A stretch of 15,780 nt of DNA from Bordetella parapertussis (GCA_945868195.1 CAMBLP010000037.1:1-15780), one strand, 5' to 3'. Shown: positions 8,537-15,362, numbered from the stretch's first letter. Program-made: numbers and translations. Notes: generated from the sequence alone by a model not told the origin.

Positions 8537-8597
8537 GCTTGTCATTCACACAAGCGTTAACCCTTTTCAGGGAAATTTCGCTATTCAGCTATTTGTA

Positions 8598-8603
8598 ATT
8601 CTA
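8598..8603 (-). promoter_or_regulatory. Candidate -10 element upstream of ftsH
   Basis: TAGAAT on the minus strand (5 of 6 to TATAAT) lies in the 202-nt gap between the rlmE stop and the ftsH start. No -35 hexamer is found at the right distance; a 9-bp tandem repeat (8623-8640) lies 19 bases upstream. The gap is long for an rlmE-ftsH operon, which suggests ftsH has its own promoter, but I find no convincing sigma32 consensus. Confidence 0.3.
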
Positions 8604-8622
8604 CTCTGTTCTGAGACTACCC

Positions 8623-8640
8623 TCCCTACATTCCCTACAT
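8623..8640. repeat. 9-bp tandem direct repeat upstream of ftsH
   Basis: TCCCTACAT is repeated twice exactly with no spacer (minus strand ATGTAGGGA twice). It lies about 100 bases upstream of the ftsH start in the rlmE-ftsH gap and just upstream of a candidate -10. It could be a regulator site or simple slippage; function unknown. Confidence 0.5.
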
Positions 8641-8726
8641 ACAAAAGGGATCAAAAGCTGAGCAAAATCAAATAAAAGCCATTTAATTTCCTCTTCGGAA
8701 TCCGCTCATGCCTATCTGTTACGACA

Positions 8727-9365
8727 TCAGGTTTTCTTCAGACCCTTGGCGATTAAGAAAGTTTCAGAGGATCGATCACGCGAAGCCTTGGGTTTACGCT
8801 CTACCACGCGCTTGAAATGGCGTTTGAAACTCTCAACCACCTGAGAAAAGCCGCTACCATGGAACGCTTTGACGATGAGCGCTCCCTCAGGTTTGAGGTG
8901 CATCAGCGCAAATTCAAGGGCTAATTCGATCACGATTTGAATCCGTGCCGAGTCAGCCATCCCTACGCCAGACAAATTTGGCGACATATCTGACATCACC
9001 AAATCAACCTTAGTATCCCCTAGCATCGTGTTTAGCGTGTTCAGCACCTCTTCATCGCTAAAGTCACCCTGAAGGAACTCAACGCCTGCGATGGGCTCCA
9101 TCGGCAAGATATCCATGGCCACAATCCTGCCGTCGATCACGCCCCCTTTGCCCACCAAACGCTCGCGAGCGACCTGCGACCAGCTACCAGGCGCTGAACC
9201 CAGGTCCACAATCACGTCCCCGCGACGCATGAGCTTTTCGGCGTCTAGAATTTCGGTTAATTTGAAGGCCGCGCGGGCTCGATACCCCTTTTGAGTGGCT
9301 AATTTGACGAATGGGTCGTTGATATGTTGCATCACCCATTCTTTTGAAAATTTGTTTTTGGCCAT
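8727..9365 (-). CDS. rlmE: 23S rRNA (uridine-2552-2'-O)-methyltransferase RlmE (FtsJ/RrmJ)
   Basis: RlmE methylates the 2'-OH of U2552 in the A-loop of 23S rRNA in the 50S subunit using S-adenosylmethionine, a late ribosome-assembly step. The product has 212 residues (E. coli 209). The SAM loop is [11 protein letters not shown] (54-64). The catalytic K-D-K-E tetrad is intact: K35 in [10 protein letters not shown]126 in MSDMSPN, K166 in VKAFHG and E201 in SSETFLIA. The start ATG at 9365-9363 gives [11 protein letters not shown]; an in-frame upstream extension overlaps yhbY on the other strand and is rejected. The Shine-Dalgarno is poor. It is divergent from yhbY with 18 bases between start codons, so the two promoters must overlap each other and the coding ends. 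ftsH follows after about 200 bases on the same strand. Confidence 0.96.
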   Translation of the reverse strand: MAKNKFSKEWVMQHINDPFVKLATQKGYRARAAFKLTEILDAEKLMRRGDVIVDLGSAPGSWSQVARERLVGKGGVIDGRIVAMDILPMEPIAGVEFLQGDFSDEEVLNTLNTMLGDTKVDLVMSDMSPNLSGVGMADSARIQIVIELALEFALMHLKPEGALIVKAFHGSGFSQVVESFKRHFKRVVERKPKASRDRSSETFLIAKGLKKT

Positions 9366-9370
9366 TCCCG

Positions 9371-9376
9371 TACAAT
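9371..9376 (+). promoter_or_regulatory. Candidate -10 element of yhbY
   Basis: TACAAT (5 of 6 to TATAAT) ends seven bases before the first ATG of yhbY at 9384. Transcription would then start at or within a base or two of that ATG, so the mRNA would be leaderless or have a leader of about 9 nt to the second ATG (9393). Neither ATG has a Shine-Dalgarno. The -35 region is unclear. Confidence 0.4.
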
Positions 9377-9383
9377 CTACCTT

Positions 9384-9989
9384 ATGACTATTATGGAACT
9401 CACCCCACGCGAACGCAGCGCTCTTCGCGCTGCTGCCCACCCATTGCGCCCTGTTGTCCTGATTGGCGACAACGGCCTGACCGAGGCAGTACTCAAAGAA
9501 ATCGACATGAACCTGTCGGCCCATGAACTCATTAAAGTTCGTGCCGGGACTGCTGATCGAGATGCCCGCGATGAAATGCTCAATGCGATCTGCGAAAAGC
9601 TCTCCTGCGCTGCCGTGCATCATTTGGGCAAGATGCTGATTTTGTACAGGTACGGCGCTAAAGGCACTTACCTCAAAGCAACACCAGCACCGGTCTCACC
9701 TGCAAAACGCAAACCCTCCGAGCCCCACACGCCGAAAAAGCTCGCCGCCGAGGGCAAAAAGCTGGAAAAACCAACTCGTCGCACGCGCGCCGAACGCGAT
9801 AGCGATGAGGATCTGGATCGTCCGCGCGTCTTTTCGGGTGACCGTCCGGCACGCCCTAGTACACGTCCTTCTGGTACCAAGGATACAGCACATGGGATTC
9901 CACGTCGCAGCTCGCTGTCTTTGCGAGCCGGTGCGCGACGTGGCGCCCCAGGGCTTTCAGCCCGTAAACGACCTGCCGCCAAAGGTTAA
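9384..9989 (+). CDS. yhbY: YhbY-family CRM-domain RNA-binding protein with long basic tail
   Basis: YhbY binds pre-50S ribosomal particles through a CRM domain. The product has 201 residues, twice the E. coli protein (97). Residues 4-97 are the CRM domain: [19 protein letters not shown], the GxxG loop GDNG (28-31) followed by LTEAVLKEI, then HELIKVR (47-53) and GKMLILYR (82-89). Residues 98-201 form a low-complexity tail rich in Lys, Arg, Pro and Ser with a short acidic patch (SDEDLD, 140-145); it looks disordered and may add non-specific RNA binding. The second ATG (9393) aligns best with the E. coli N-terminus, so the first three residues may be absent. It is divergent from rlmE, another 50S assembly factor, and convergent with greA. 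Confidence 0.9.
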   Translation: MTIMELTPRERSALRAAAHPLRPVVLIGDNGLTEAVLKEIDMNLSAHELIKVRAGTADRDARDEMLNAICEKLSCAAVHHLGKMLILYRYGAKGTYLKATPAPVSPAKRKPSEPHTPKKLAAEGKKLEKPTRRTRAERDSDEDLDRPRVFSGDRPARPSTRPSGTKDTAHGIPRRSSLSLRAGARRGAPGLSARKRPAAKG

Positions 9990-10004
9990 GCACATCACGT
10001 TTGA

Positions 10005-10044
10005 ATCAAATACCTTTGATGCGAAAATATCAAAGGTATTTGAT
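10005..10044. repeat. Perfect 16-bp inverted repeat spanning the greA stop codon
   Basis: ATCAAATACCTTTGAT at 10005-10020 and its exact reverse complement at 10029-10044 flank the 8-nt loop gcgaaaat. The right arm is the end of greA, encoding Ile-Lys-Tyr-Leu-stop. The left arm lies in the 40-nt gap to the convergent yhbY stop. Each arm is itself a dyad (ATCAAA-N4-TTTGAT). A transcript from either strand would form a long hairpin. Stems are A/T-rich and no T-run follows on either side, so it is not a canonical intrinsic terminator. It may be a bidirectional 3'-end stabiliser or a weak terminator. Confidence 0.75.
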
Positions 10045-10506
10045 ACTGACAATCTCAAACTCGCGAATGCCGGATGGTGCCTGCACCTGGACGACATCGC
10101 CTTCGTATTTACCAATCAACGCGCGTGCGACCGGACTCGAAACCGAAATCAGGTTTGCACGGATATCAGCCTCGACATCCCCCACGATCTGATAAGTGAC
10201 CTTGCCACCGGTCTCCAGGTCCTCGATCTCGACGGTCGAACCGAACACAGCGCGACCATCCGCATCAATGGAGCTCGGATCGATGAGCTGGGCATTGGAG
10301 AGCGTGCCATCGAGCTCGCTGATGCGACCTTCGATAAAGCCCTGTTTCTCGCGTGCCGCATCGTACTCGGCGTTTTCCGACAGGTCACCCTGAGCGCGCG
10401 CCTCGGCGATCGCGGTAATCACGGCAGGTCGTTCGACGTGTTTAAGGCGATGCAGCTCAGCTTGCAAGCGCTCGGCCCCGCGCACAGTAAGAGGAATAGT
10501 GGCCAT
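10030..10506 (-). CDS. greA: Transcription elongation factor GreA
   Basis: GreA enters the secondary channel of RNA polymerase and stimulates cleavage of backtracked transcripts. The product has 158 residues, identical in length to E. coli GreA. The N-terminal coiled coil (1-75) carries the acidic tip DLSENAEYDAA (41-51) with catalytic D41 and E44. The C-terminal FKBP-like domain runs from about 80 to 158, with GSTVEIEDLETG (89-100) and SSPVARALIGK (123-133). The start ATG at 10506-10504 gives MATIPLTVRGAERLQ; upstream in-frame codons run through a terminator hairpin and are rejected. A weak GGGA lies about nine bases upstream. An intrinsic terminator ends only 12 bases before the ATG, so greA mRNA must read through it. 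The last codons form one arm of a perfect inverted repeat. Confidence 0.97.
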   Translation of the reverse strand: MATIPLTVRGAERLQAELHRLKHVERPAVITAIAEARAQGDLSENAEYDAAREKQGFIEGRISELDGTLSNAQLIDPSSIDADGRAVFGSTVEIEDLETGGKVTYQIVGDVEADIRANLISVSSPVARALIGKYEGDVVQVQAPSGIREFEIVSIKYL

Positions 10507-10518
10507 CGTATTTTTCCC

Positions 10519-10554
10519 AAAAAACAAAACCCCGGATCGATGCGAAGCCGGGGT
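10519..10554 (-). terminator. Intrinsic terminator after the liv operon, within the greA leader
   Basis: On the minus strand a stem ACCCCGG/CCGGGGT (10548-10554 with 10529-10535) encloses a 12-nt loop that can add an inner TCG/CGA stem. It is followed directly by TTTTGTTTTTT (10529-10519). This is a textbook rho-independent terminator. It lies 70 bases downstream of the livF stop and 12 bases upstream of the greA ATG. It can end the liv transcript and also attenuate greA, because no room remains for a promoter between it and greA. Confidence 0.85.
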
Positions 10555-10569
10555 GGTGATCAAGGCTCT

Positions 10570-10598
10570 ATTGTGGTCAAAGTTGGCGGCAAATGCAA
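10570..10598 (-). promoter_or_regulatory. Candidate greA promoter
   Basis: On the minus strand TTGCAT (10598-10593) and CACAAT (10575-10570) are separated by 17 bases. The -10 matches at 4 of 6 positions and the -35 at 3 of 6. Transcription would start near 10563, giving a leader of roughly 57 nt that contains the terminator hairpin at 10529-10554. The hexamers are weak; the optimal spacing and lack of other candidates are the main support. Confidence 0.4.
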
Positions 10599-10624
10599 GC
10601 CACAAAAAGAAAGTCGCCTGAGAT

Positions 10625-11377
10625 TTATAGCGTGAGGGCGTCTTGTTTGAGCTGGGACTGCTGATCTAGCTCGCCAAAGGTGCCTGAAAATCGGACATGC
10701 CCTTTTTCAAGAACATACACTCTGTCGCATACTAACCGCGCAAAGTGCACATTTTGCTCAGACAAAAGAATGCTTACGCCTTGCTTTTTGAGCGCGAGAA
10801 TCATGTGCACCATTTGCTCGACAATAATGGGCGCCACCCCCTCAGAGGGCTCGTCAAGCAAAACAAGATAAGGGTTACCCATCAAGGTTCGGGCGACAGT
10901 GAGCATTTGTTGCTCGCCACCGCTCATTTTTCCGCCCAGTCGTTGCGGCATCTGCGCCAAATTCGGAAACAGGTCAAACAGTTTTTCGACGCTCCACGAA
11001 GGGGCGGGCGTGCCATCGGGCCAATGTCGGGGAGCCTGGCGACCGACGGCAAGATTTTCCAGTACGGTTAGATCCGTAAAGATGCGCCGATCTTCGGGTA
11101 CAAATCCAAGACCGAGTGACGCAATTTCATACGGTGCAAGACGGGAAATATCGCGCTCCATAAAACGTATCTGGCCGGCTTTTTTATCTAATAACCCCAT
11201 CAGGGTTTTGATTGTCGTCGACTTGCCCGCACCATTGCGGCCCATCAAGGCGACCACTTCACCCTGCCTGACCTCTAGAGCAACATCGAACAAAATTTGC
11301 GCCGCGCCATACCAAGCGCGCAGACCCTCGGCAATCAAGAGTGGCCCTTCAGAGTTGCAGTATGGTGACTTAGGCAT
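10625..11377 (-). CDS. livF: Branched-chain amino-acid-type ABC transporter ATPase LivF
   Basis: This is one of the two cytoplasmic ATPases that drive import through the LivH/LivM permease. It has 250 residues (E. coli LivF 237). Visible are Walker A GRNGAGKST (46-54), a Q-loop region near FVPEDRRIF (92-100), signature MSGGEQQ (151-157), Walker B LVLLDEPSEG (171-180) and the switch segment LLSEQN (204-209), which has the LivF-type SEQN instead of an H-loop histidine. The ATG at 11377 follows AAGGCGGG and overlaps the livG stop by eight bases (ATGCCTAA); a longer in-frame extension lies inside livG and is rejected. It is the last gene of the operon and is followed by an intrinsic terminator. 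Confidence 0.94.
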   Translation of the reverse strand: MPKSPYCNSEGPLLIAEGLRAWYGAAQILFDVALEVRQGEVVALMGRNGAGKSTTIKTLMGLLDKKAGQIRFMERDISRLAPYEIASLGLGFVPEDRRIFTDLTVLENLAVGRQAPRHWPDGTPAPSWSVEKLFDLFPNLAQMPQRLGGKMSGGEQQMLTVARTLMGNPYLVLLDEPSEGVAPIIVEQMVHMILALKKQGVSILLSEQNVHFARLVCDRVYVLEKGHVRFSGTFGELDQQSQLKQDALTL

Positions 11378-12143
11378 TTGACCCGCCTTGTTCTGAAAAG
11401 GTCGTGCCAGAGCCAAAATACACCTCTTGCACCAAAGGATCGCTCCGGACTTGAGCGGGAGATCCCTCTGCAATCAAGCGTCCTCTGGCCAACACGATCA
11501 CGCGATCCGCAAAAGCAAACACGACATCCATGCTGTGTTCCGTAAACAGGACCGCAATGTTGTGTTCGACCACCAGACGTTTGGTCAGTGCCATCAAGGC
11601 ATGTCGCTCCTCGGGTGCCATACCCGCCGTGGGTTCATCCATCAATAAAAGCTTCGGCTCATTGGCCAAGGCCATCGCGAGTTCGATCCGTTTGACGTCG
11701 CCATAAGCCAGTTCACTACAGGCGCGCTCTGCTTGTCCTGCCATTCCCACCTGCTCGAGCAAATCTCTTGCACGCTCCAGGGCAAAGGCGCGCGCAGGCT
11801 TTAAAAAGGAAAACAAGCGACGGTGATGCGAGAGCAAGGCCATCTGCACATTTTCGATCGCGGTCAACGAGGCAAAGGTCTCGGCAATCTGAAAAGTCCG
11901 ACCCACACCAAAACGCCAGATCTCCCGCGGGGCTTTGCCAAGCAACTCTTGACCAGACAAGCGAACCGAGCCGCAATCCGCACGCAACTGTCCGTTGATC
12001 ATATTAAAGGTCGTCGTCTTGCCTGCGCCATTCGGACCGATCAACGCAAGGAGTTCGCCCGAATAGACTGAAAAACTCACGCCATCCACCGCGGCAAGAC
12101 CACCAAAAGATTTACCGAGCTCGCTCACGACCAGAAGACTCAT
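11370..12143 (-). CDS. livG: Branched-chain amino-acid-type ABC transporter ATPase LivG
   Basis: This is the second ATPase of the importer, with 257 residues (E. coli 255). It has Walker A GPNGAGKTT (36-44), GRTFQ (81-85) with the Q-loop glutamine, Walker B KLLLMDEPTAGM (164-175) and H-loop TEH (201-203). The ABC signature is divergent: LAYGDVK (145-151) where E. coli LivG has LAYGQQR. The LAYG core is kept, so activity is likely. The start ATG shares ATGA with the livHM stop (4-nt overlap) and has GAGG six bases upstream. The C-terminal helix VQEVYFGSG (238-246) is typical of LivG-type ATPases. Confidence 0.94.
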   Translation of the reverse strand: MSLLVVSELGKSFGGLAAVDGVSFSVYSGELLALIGPNGAGKTTTFNMINGQLRADCGSVRLSGQELLGKAPREIWRFGVGRTFQIAETFASLTAIENVQMALLSHHRRLFSFLKPARAFALERARDLLEQVGMAGQAERACSELAYGDVKRIELAMALANEPKLLLMDEPTAGMAPEERHALMALTKRLVVEHNIAVLFTEHSMDVVFAFADRVIVLARGRLIAEGSPAQVRSDPLVQEVYFGSGTTFSEQGGSNA

Positions 12144-14020
12144 CGCGCACCTCGTATAAAAATACGTCGCGCTGCACCGGCGATCCCCTCGGGAAATAAC
12201 AACACCAATAACAAAATACTGCCACCCAACATCGCACGCCAGTATTCAGTATTGCGAGCCACGGTATCGTGCAACCAAGTAAAGCTCAAGGCGCCGACCA
12301 GAGGGCCCGCCAGCGTTTGGATGCCGCCGAGCAACACCATCACCAGTCCGTCGACTGATTTGCTCACATGTAAAACTTCGGGGGAAATACTGCCCTTGGA
12401 AAAAGCGAATAAAGCACCCGCCAGGCCCGCGATAGCGCCTGCGATCATAAAAGCCAACCATTGGATACGTTTGATATCGATCCCGATTGCATCCGCGCGT
12501 AACGCGGAGTCACGTGCGGCACGCATGGCATACCCAAACGGCGCGTGTAGCATGCGACGCAACAACCATACGGCAACGACCACTAAGGCCAATGTCAACC
12601 AGTAATAGTGCTGCTTGTCGGTCAACCATTGCGCAGGCCAAACACCGATCAAGCCATTGCTGCCACCCGTCAAGCCATCCCACTGGAACACCACCGCCCA
12701 AGTAATCTGCGCAAAGGCAAGCGTCAGCATCGCAAGATACACGCCAGAGAGGCGCACGCTAAACCAACCAAACAACGCTGCGCCAAGAACAGCCACCACA
12801 GGCGCTAACAATAGAGCGCCCTCCATCGGAATACCCGCATACTTCAACAGCAGAGCGGCACCGTAGGCGCCCAAACCAAAATACGCAGCGTGCCCAAAGG
12901 AGTGCATGCCGCCAGGTCCCATGATGAAGTGCAAACTCGCTGCAAAGAGCGCGGCCACGAGCAGATCGATACTCAAGATCGTGACATAAGGCGAGGCTTG
13001 CGTCAGCCAAGGCAAGACGATTAAAAAAGCAATCAACACTGCCCAACATCGCAAGCTCCAAACACCTGCGGCGCGCAGCGGCGCTTCGACATGACCGACG
13101 TGGCGTGCAGGAGGTTGCGGACGACCAAACAGTCCCCAAGGCCTAATCATCAAGATCGTGGCCATCACTAAAAACTCAACCACCAGTGTGAGCTTTGAAA
13201 ATGAAATCTCAACGCCGAAAATCGTCACCATGCCTAACCAGATGCAGATGGCTTTGATTTCAGCGATGAGCAGGGCTGCGACAAACGCACCCGGAATCGA
13301 GCCCATGCCACCCACCACGACCACTACAAAAGCCGCGCCGATAATATTGAGATCCATTTCAAGGCTGGCGGGCTCGCGCGGCAATTGCAACGCGCCGCCC
13401 AGCCCTGCTAAAAAGGCGCCTAACGCGAAGACGCTTGTAAATAGCCATGCTTGATTGACGCCCAGCGCCGCCACCATTTCACGATCTTGCGTCGCGGCAC
13501 GGACATAGGTCCCCCAACGTGTTCGCGTCAGCAACAGCCACAGCAAACCCAACACAATCGGTCCCAGCACGATCAACAGCAAGTCGTAACTCGGAAAACT
13601 TCGTCCCAAAATCTGTACCGCAGACTTAAAACCAGGCGCGCGCGGGCCGAGCAACTCCTCGGGCCCCCAAAACCACAACACCGCGTCCTTGATCACAAGC
13701 ACCAAAGCGAAGGTCGCGAGCAACTGAAACAACTCTGGTGCGCGGTAAATACGCCGCATCAAAGTCATTTCCACCAATGCGCCCAAGACGCCGACGCAGA
13801 GTGCCGCCCCCAGGATCGCCGGCCAAAAGCCAATCGTGGCGGCAAACTTCGTGACCAAGCTATACGCGATATAGATGCCCACCATATAAAAAGAACCGTG
13901 GGCAAAATTGACAATGCGCGTCACACCGAAAATCAACGACAGACCGGCCGCCACCAAAAATAGCGAGGAGGCGCCGGCCAGGCCGTTTAAAAGCTGAACG
14001 ATGAAACTTGCAAGATCCAT
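12140..14020 (-). CDS. Fused LivH-LivM ABC transporter permease
   Basis: The two inner-membrane permease subunits of a branched-chain amino-acid-type importer are joined in one 626-residue polypeptide; in E. coli they are separate (LivH 308, LivM 425). Residues 1-297 are LivH-like: LNGLAGASSLFLVAAGLSLIFG and NFAHGSF (38-44) at the N-terminus and a coupling-helix segment around 170-211. A short hydrophilic linker (about 300-322) leads into a LivM-like half (323-626) with HSFGHAAYFGLGAYGA (373-388) and a second coupling segment around 495-537. Both halves consist almost wholly of membrane helices. No frameshift or internal stop is seen at the join. The start ATG is 18 bases after the upstream binding-protein stop and has no clear Shine-Dalgarno. 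The substrate cannot be told from sequence. Confidence 0.93.
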   Translation of the reverse strand: MDLASFIVQLLNGLAGASSLFLVAAGLSLIFGVTRIVNFAHGSFYMVGIYIAYSLVTKFAATIGFWPAILGAALCVGVLGALVEMTLMRRIYRAPELFQLLATFALVLVIKDAVLWFWGPEELLGPRAPGFKSAVQILGRSFPSYDLLLIVLGPIVLGLLWLLLTRTRWGTYVRAATQDREMVAALGVNQAWLFTSVFALGAFLAGLGGALQLPREPASLEMDLNIIGAAFVVVVVGGMGSIPGAFVAALLIAEIKAICIWLGMVTIFGVEISFSKLTLVVEFLVMATILMIRPWGLFGRPQPPARHVGHVEAPLRAAGVWSLRCWAVLIAFLIVLPWLTQASPYVTILSIDLLVAALFAASLHFIMGPGGMHSFGHAAYFGLGAYGAALLLKYAGIPMEGALLLAPVVAVLGAALFGWFSVRLSGVYLAMLTLAFAQITWAVVFQWDGLTGGSNGLIGVWPAQWLTDKQHYYWLTLALVVVAVWLLRRMLHAPFGYAMRAARDSALRADAIGIDIKRIQWLAFMIAGAIAGLAGALFAFSKGSISPEVLHVSKSVDGLVMVLLGGIQTLAGPLVGALSFTWLHDTVARNTEYWRAMLGGSILLLVLLFPEGIAGAARRIFIRGAR

Positions 14021-14038
14021 ACGGTGCGGTGCGCGTGT

Positions 14039-15253
14039 TTAATCCGCCGGTCGAAGCTTTTTAACCTCGGCAGCGGAGGGTAAAAATCGGGAGCCATCCA
14101 TGTAACGGAAATCGGTCATCACGCCTTTGCCACCCTCATTTTTAGTTCGGCCCACGAACGCACCCATTGTCGACTGATGATCCTCTGGGCGGTAGGTGAT
14201 GGGTCCAAAGGGCGTCATCAATTGCAGGCCCTTAAAGGCGGCGATCAACGCCTCGGTATTGGTTCCTTTTGCTTTTTTAATGCCCTCAGCTAAGGACATG
14301 ATGGTGCTATAGCCAATGACCGAACCCAGACGTGGGTAGTCTTTAAAGCGGGTTTGATAGGCCTTGAGGAAAGCCTCATGCTCCGGTGTCTTAATGCCAT
14401 ACCAGGGGTAACCTGTGACCAACCAGCCGTTGGGGGTTTCATCCTTGAGCGGATCGAGGTACTCGGGTTCACCGGTCAGCAAGCTCACCACTTCACGGCC
14501 CTTGAATAAGCCACGCGTGTTACCTTCGCGAACAAATTTCGCGAGATCGGCGCCAAAAAGTACGTTAAAAATCGCATCGGGTTTGGCATCTGACAAAGCC
14601 TGAACCACACTGCCCGCATCAAGCTTACCCAAAGGCGGGGCCTGCTCGGCGACAAACTCAACATCCGGCTGTGCGGCTTTAAGAAGCGCCTTAAAAGTCG
14701 CCGCTGCGGACTGCCCGTACTCGTAATTGGGATAAACAATCGCCCAGCGCTTTTTATTCATCGCCGCGGCTTCGGGTACCAGCATCGCGACTTGCATATA
14801 GGTTGAAGTACGCAGGCGGAAGGTATAGCGGTTCCCGTTTTGCCAAACAATCTTATCGGTCAACGGCTCACTGGCGAGAAAAAATACTTTTTTCTGTTTT
14901 GCGAAATCCGTTAGGGCTAAACCAATGTGCGAGAGAAAAGACCCGGTCAACACATCCACCTTGTCGCGTGAAATAAGTTCCTCAGCGACCCGCACAGCAT
15001 CACCGGGATTGGCATTGTCGTCGCGCGTGATGAGTTGAAGTTTTTTGCCGTTGAGTCCACCGGCGGCATTGATCTGTTCGACGGCTAACTCCATGCCCTT
15101 TTTGTAGGGCTCGAGAAAAGCGGGCTGCGCTTTGTAGCTATTGATCTCGCCAATCTTGATCGTGCCCTGCGCCAGCGCGGCAGAAGAAAACGCCAACACC
15201 GCGACGGTTTGCAACACCATACGGGCCCATTTAAACGGGGTCTGCATACTCAT
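14039..15253 (-). CDS. Periplasmic binding protein of a branched-chain amino-acid-type ABC importer
   Basis: This is a type I periplasmic binding protein (LivJ/LivK-like) of 404 residues that captures ligand for the downstream permease and ATPases. Residues 1-28 form a signal peptide with cleavage after ALA. The mature protein starts QGTIKIGEINSY, followed by GMELAVEQINAAGGLNGKKL (53-72) and RDDNANPGDAVRVAEELI (76-93), the hallmark first lobe of the family. VYPNYEYGQSAAATFK marks the second lobe. The ATG at 15253 is preceded by AGGAG with eight bases spacing, so I prefer it to the ATG two codons later. It is the first gene of the operon. The ligand could be a branched-chain amino acid or another small hydrophobic, amide or aromatic compound; binding residues do not allow a call. 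Confidence 0.93.
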   Translation of the reverse strand: MSMQTPFKWARMVLQTVAVLAFSSAALAQGTIKIGEINSYKAQPAFLEPYKKGMELAVEQINAAGGLNGKKLQLITRDDNANPGDAVRVAEELISRDKVDVLTGSFLSHIGLALTDFAKQKKVFFLASEPLTDKIVWQNGNRYTFRLRTSTYMQVAMLVPEAAAMNKKRWAIVYPNYEYGQSAAATFKALLKAAQPDVEFVAEQAPPLGKLDAGSVVQALSDAKPDAIFNVLFGADLAKFVREGNTRGLFKGREVVSLLTGEPEYLDPLKDETPNGWLVTGYPWYGIKTPEHEAFLKAYQTRFKDYPRLGSVIGYSTIMSLAEGIKKAKGTNTEALIAAFKGLQLMTPFGPITYRPEDHQSTMGAFVGRTKNEGGKGVMTDFRYMDGSRFLPSAAEVKKLRPAD

Positions 15254-15308
15254 GAATTTAGCTCCTACAACTATTCAACAACTCGATCGCGCATTACGGC
15301 GAATAGCC

Positions 15309-15314
15309 ACTATA
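15309..15314 (-). promoter_or_regulatory. Candidate -10 element of the liv-type operon
   Basis: TATAGT on the minus strand (5 of 6 to TATAAT) lies 55 bases upstream of the binding-protein ATG. With 17 bases spacing the -35 would be TTAAAG (15337-15332), a weak match. Transcription would start near 15302. Confidence 0.4.
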
Positions 15315-15345
15315 GCCTTACAGACCCAAAACTTTAACCAAATTG

Positions 15346-15362
15346 AACGCTGACTAAGCGTT
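15346..15362. promoter_or_regulatory. Inverted repeat in the divergent liv/fpr intergenic region
   Basis: AACGC-TGACTAA-GCGTT is a 5-bp-arm dyad, just upstream of the candidate -35 of the liv-type operon. It is short and could arise by chance. It is a possible operator, with no regulator gene in view. Confidence 0.2.

Noticed and set aside
8660..8726. Terminator after rlmE (TTCC-TCTTC-GGAA near 8688-8700)
   Set aside because: Only four stem pairs and no U-tract; too weak to call.
9366..9623. Upstream extension of rlmE to an ATG at 9623
   Set aside because: The extension is antisense to the conserved CRM domain of yhbY, and the internal ATG at 9365 matches the RlmE N-terminus and usual length.
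10507..10605. Upstream extension of greA to an ATG at 10605
   Set aside because: It would translate through a terminator hairpin and U-tract. The ATG at 10506 gives exactly 158 residues as in E. coli.
9805..10635. 276-codon plus-strand open frame across the yhbY tail and opposite greA
   Set aside because: It overlaps yhbY in another frame and is antisense to the whole of greA; no start signal or domain. Shadow of real genes.
13451..13963. 170-codon plus-strand open frame opposite the permease gene
   Set aside because: Gln/His/Arg-rich translation typical of the antisense of hydrophobic membrane codons; no ribosome-binding site.
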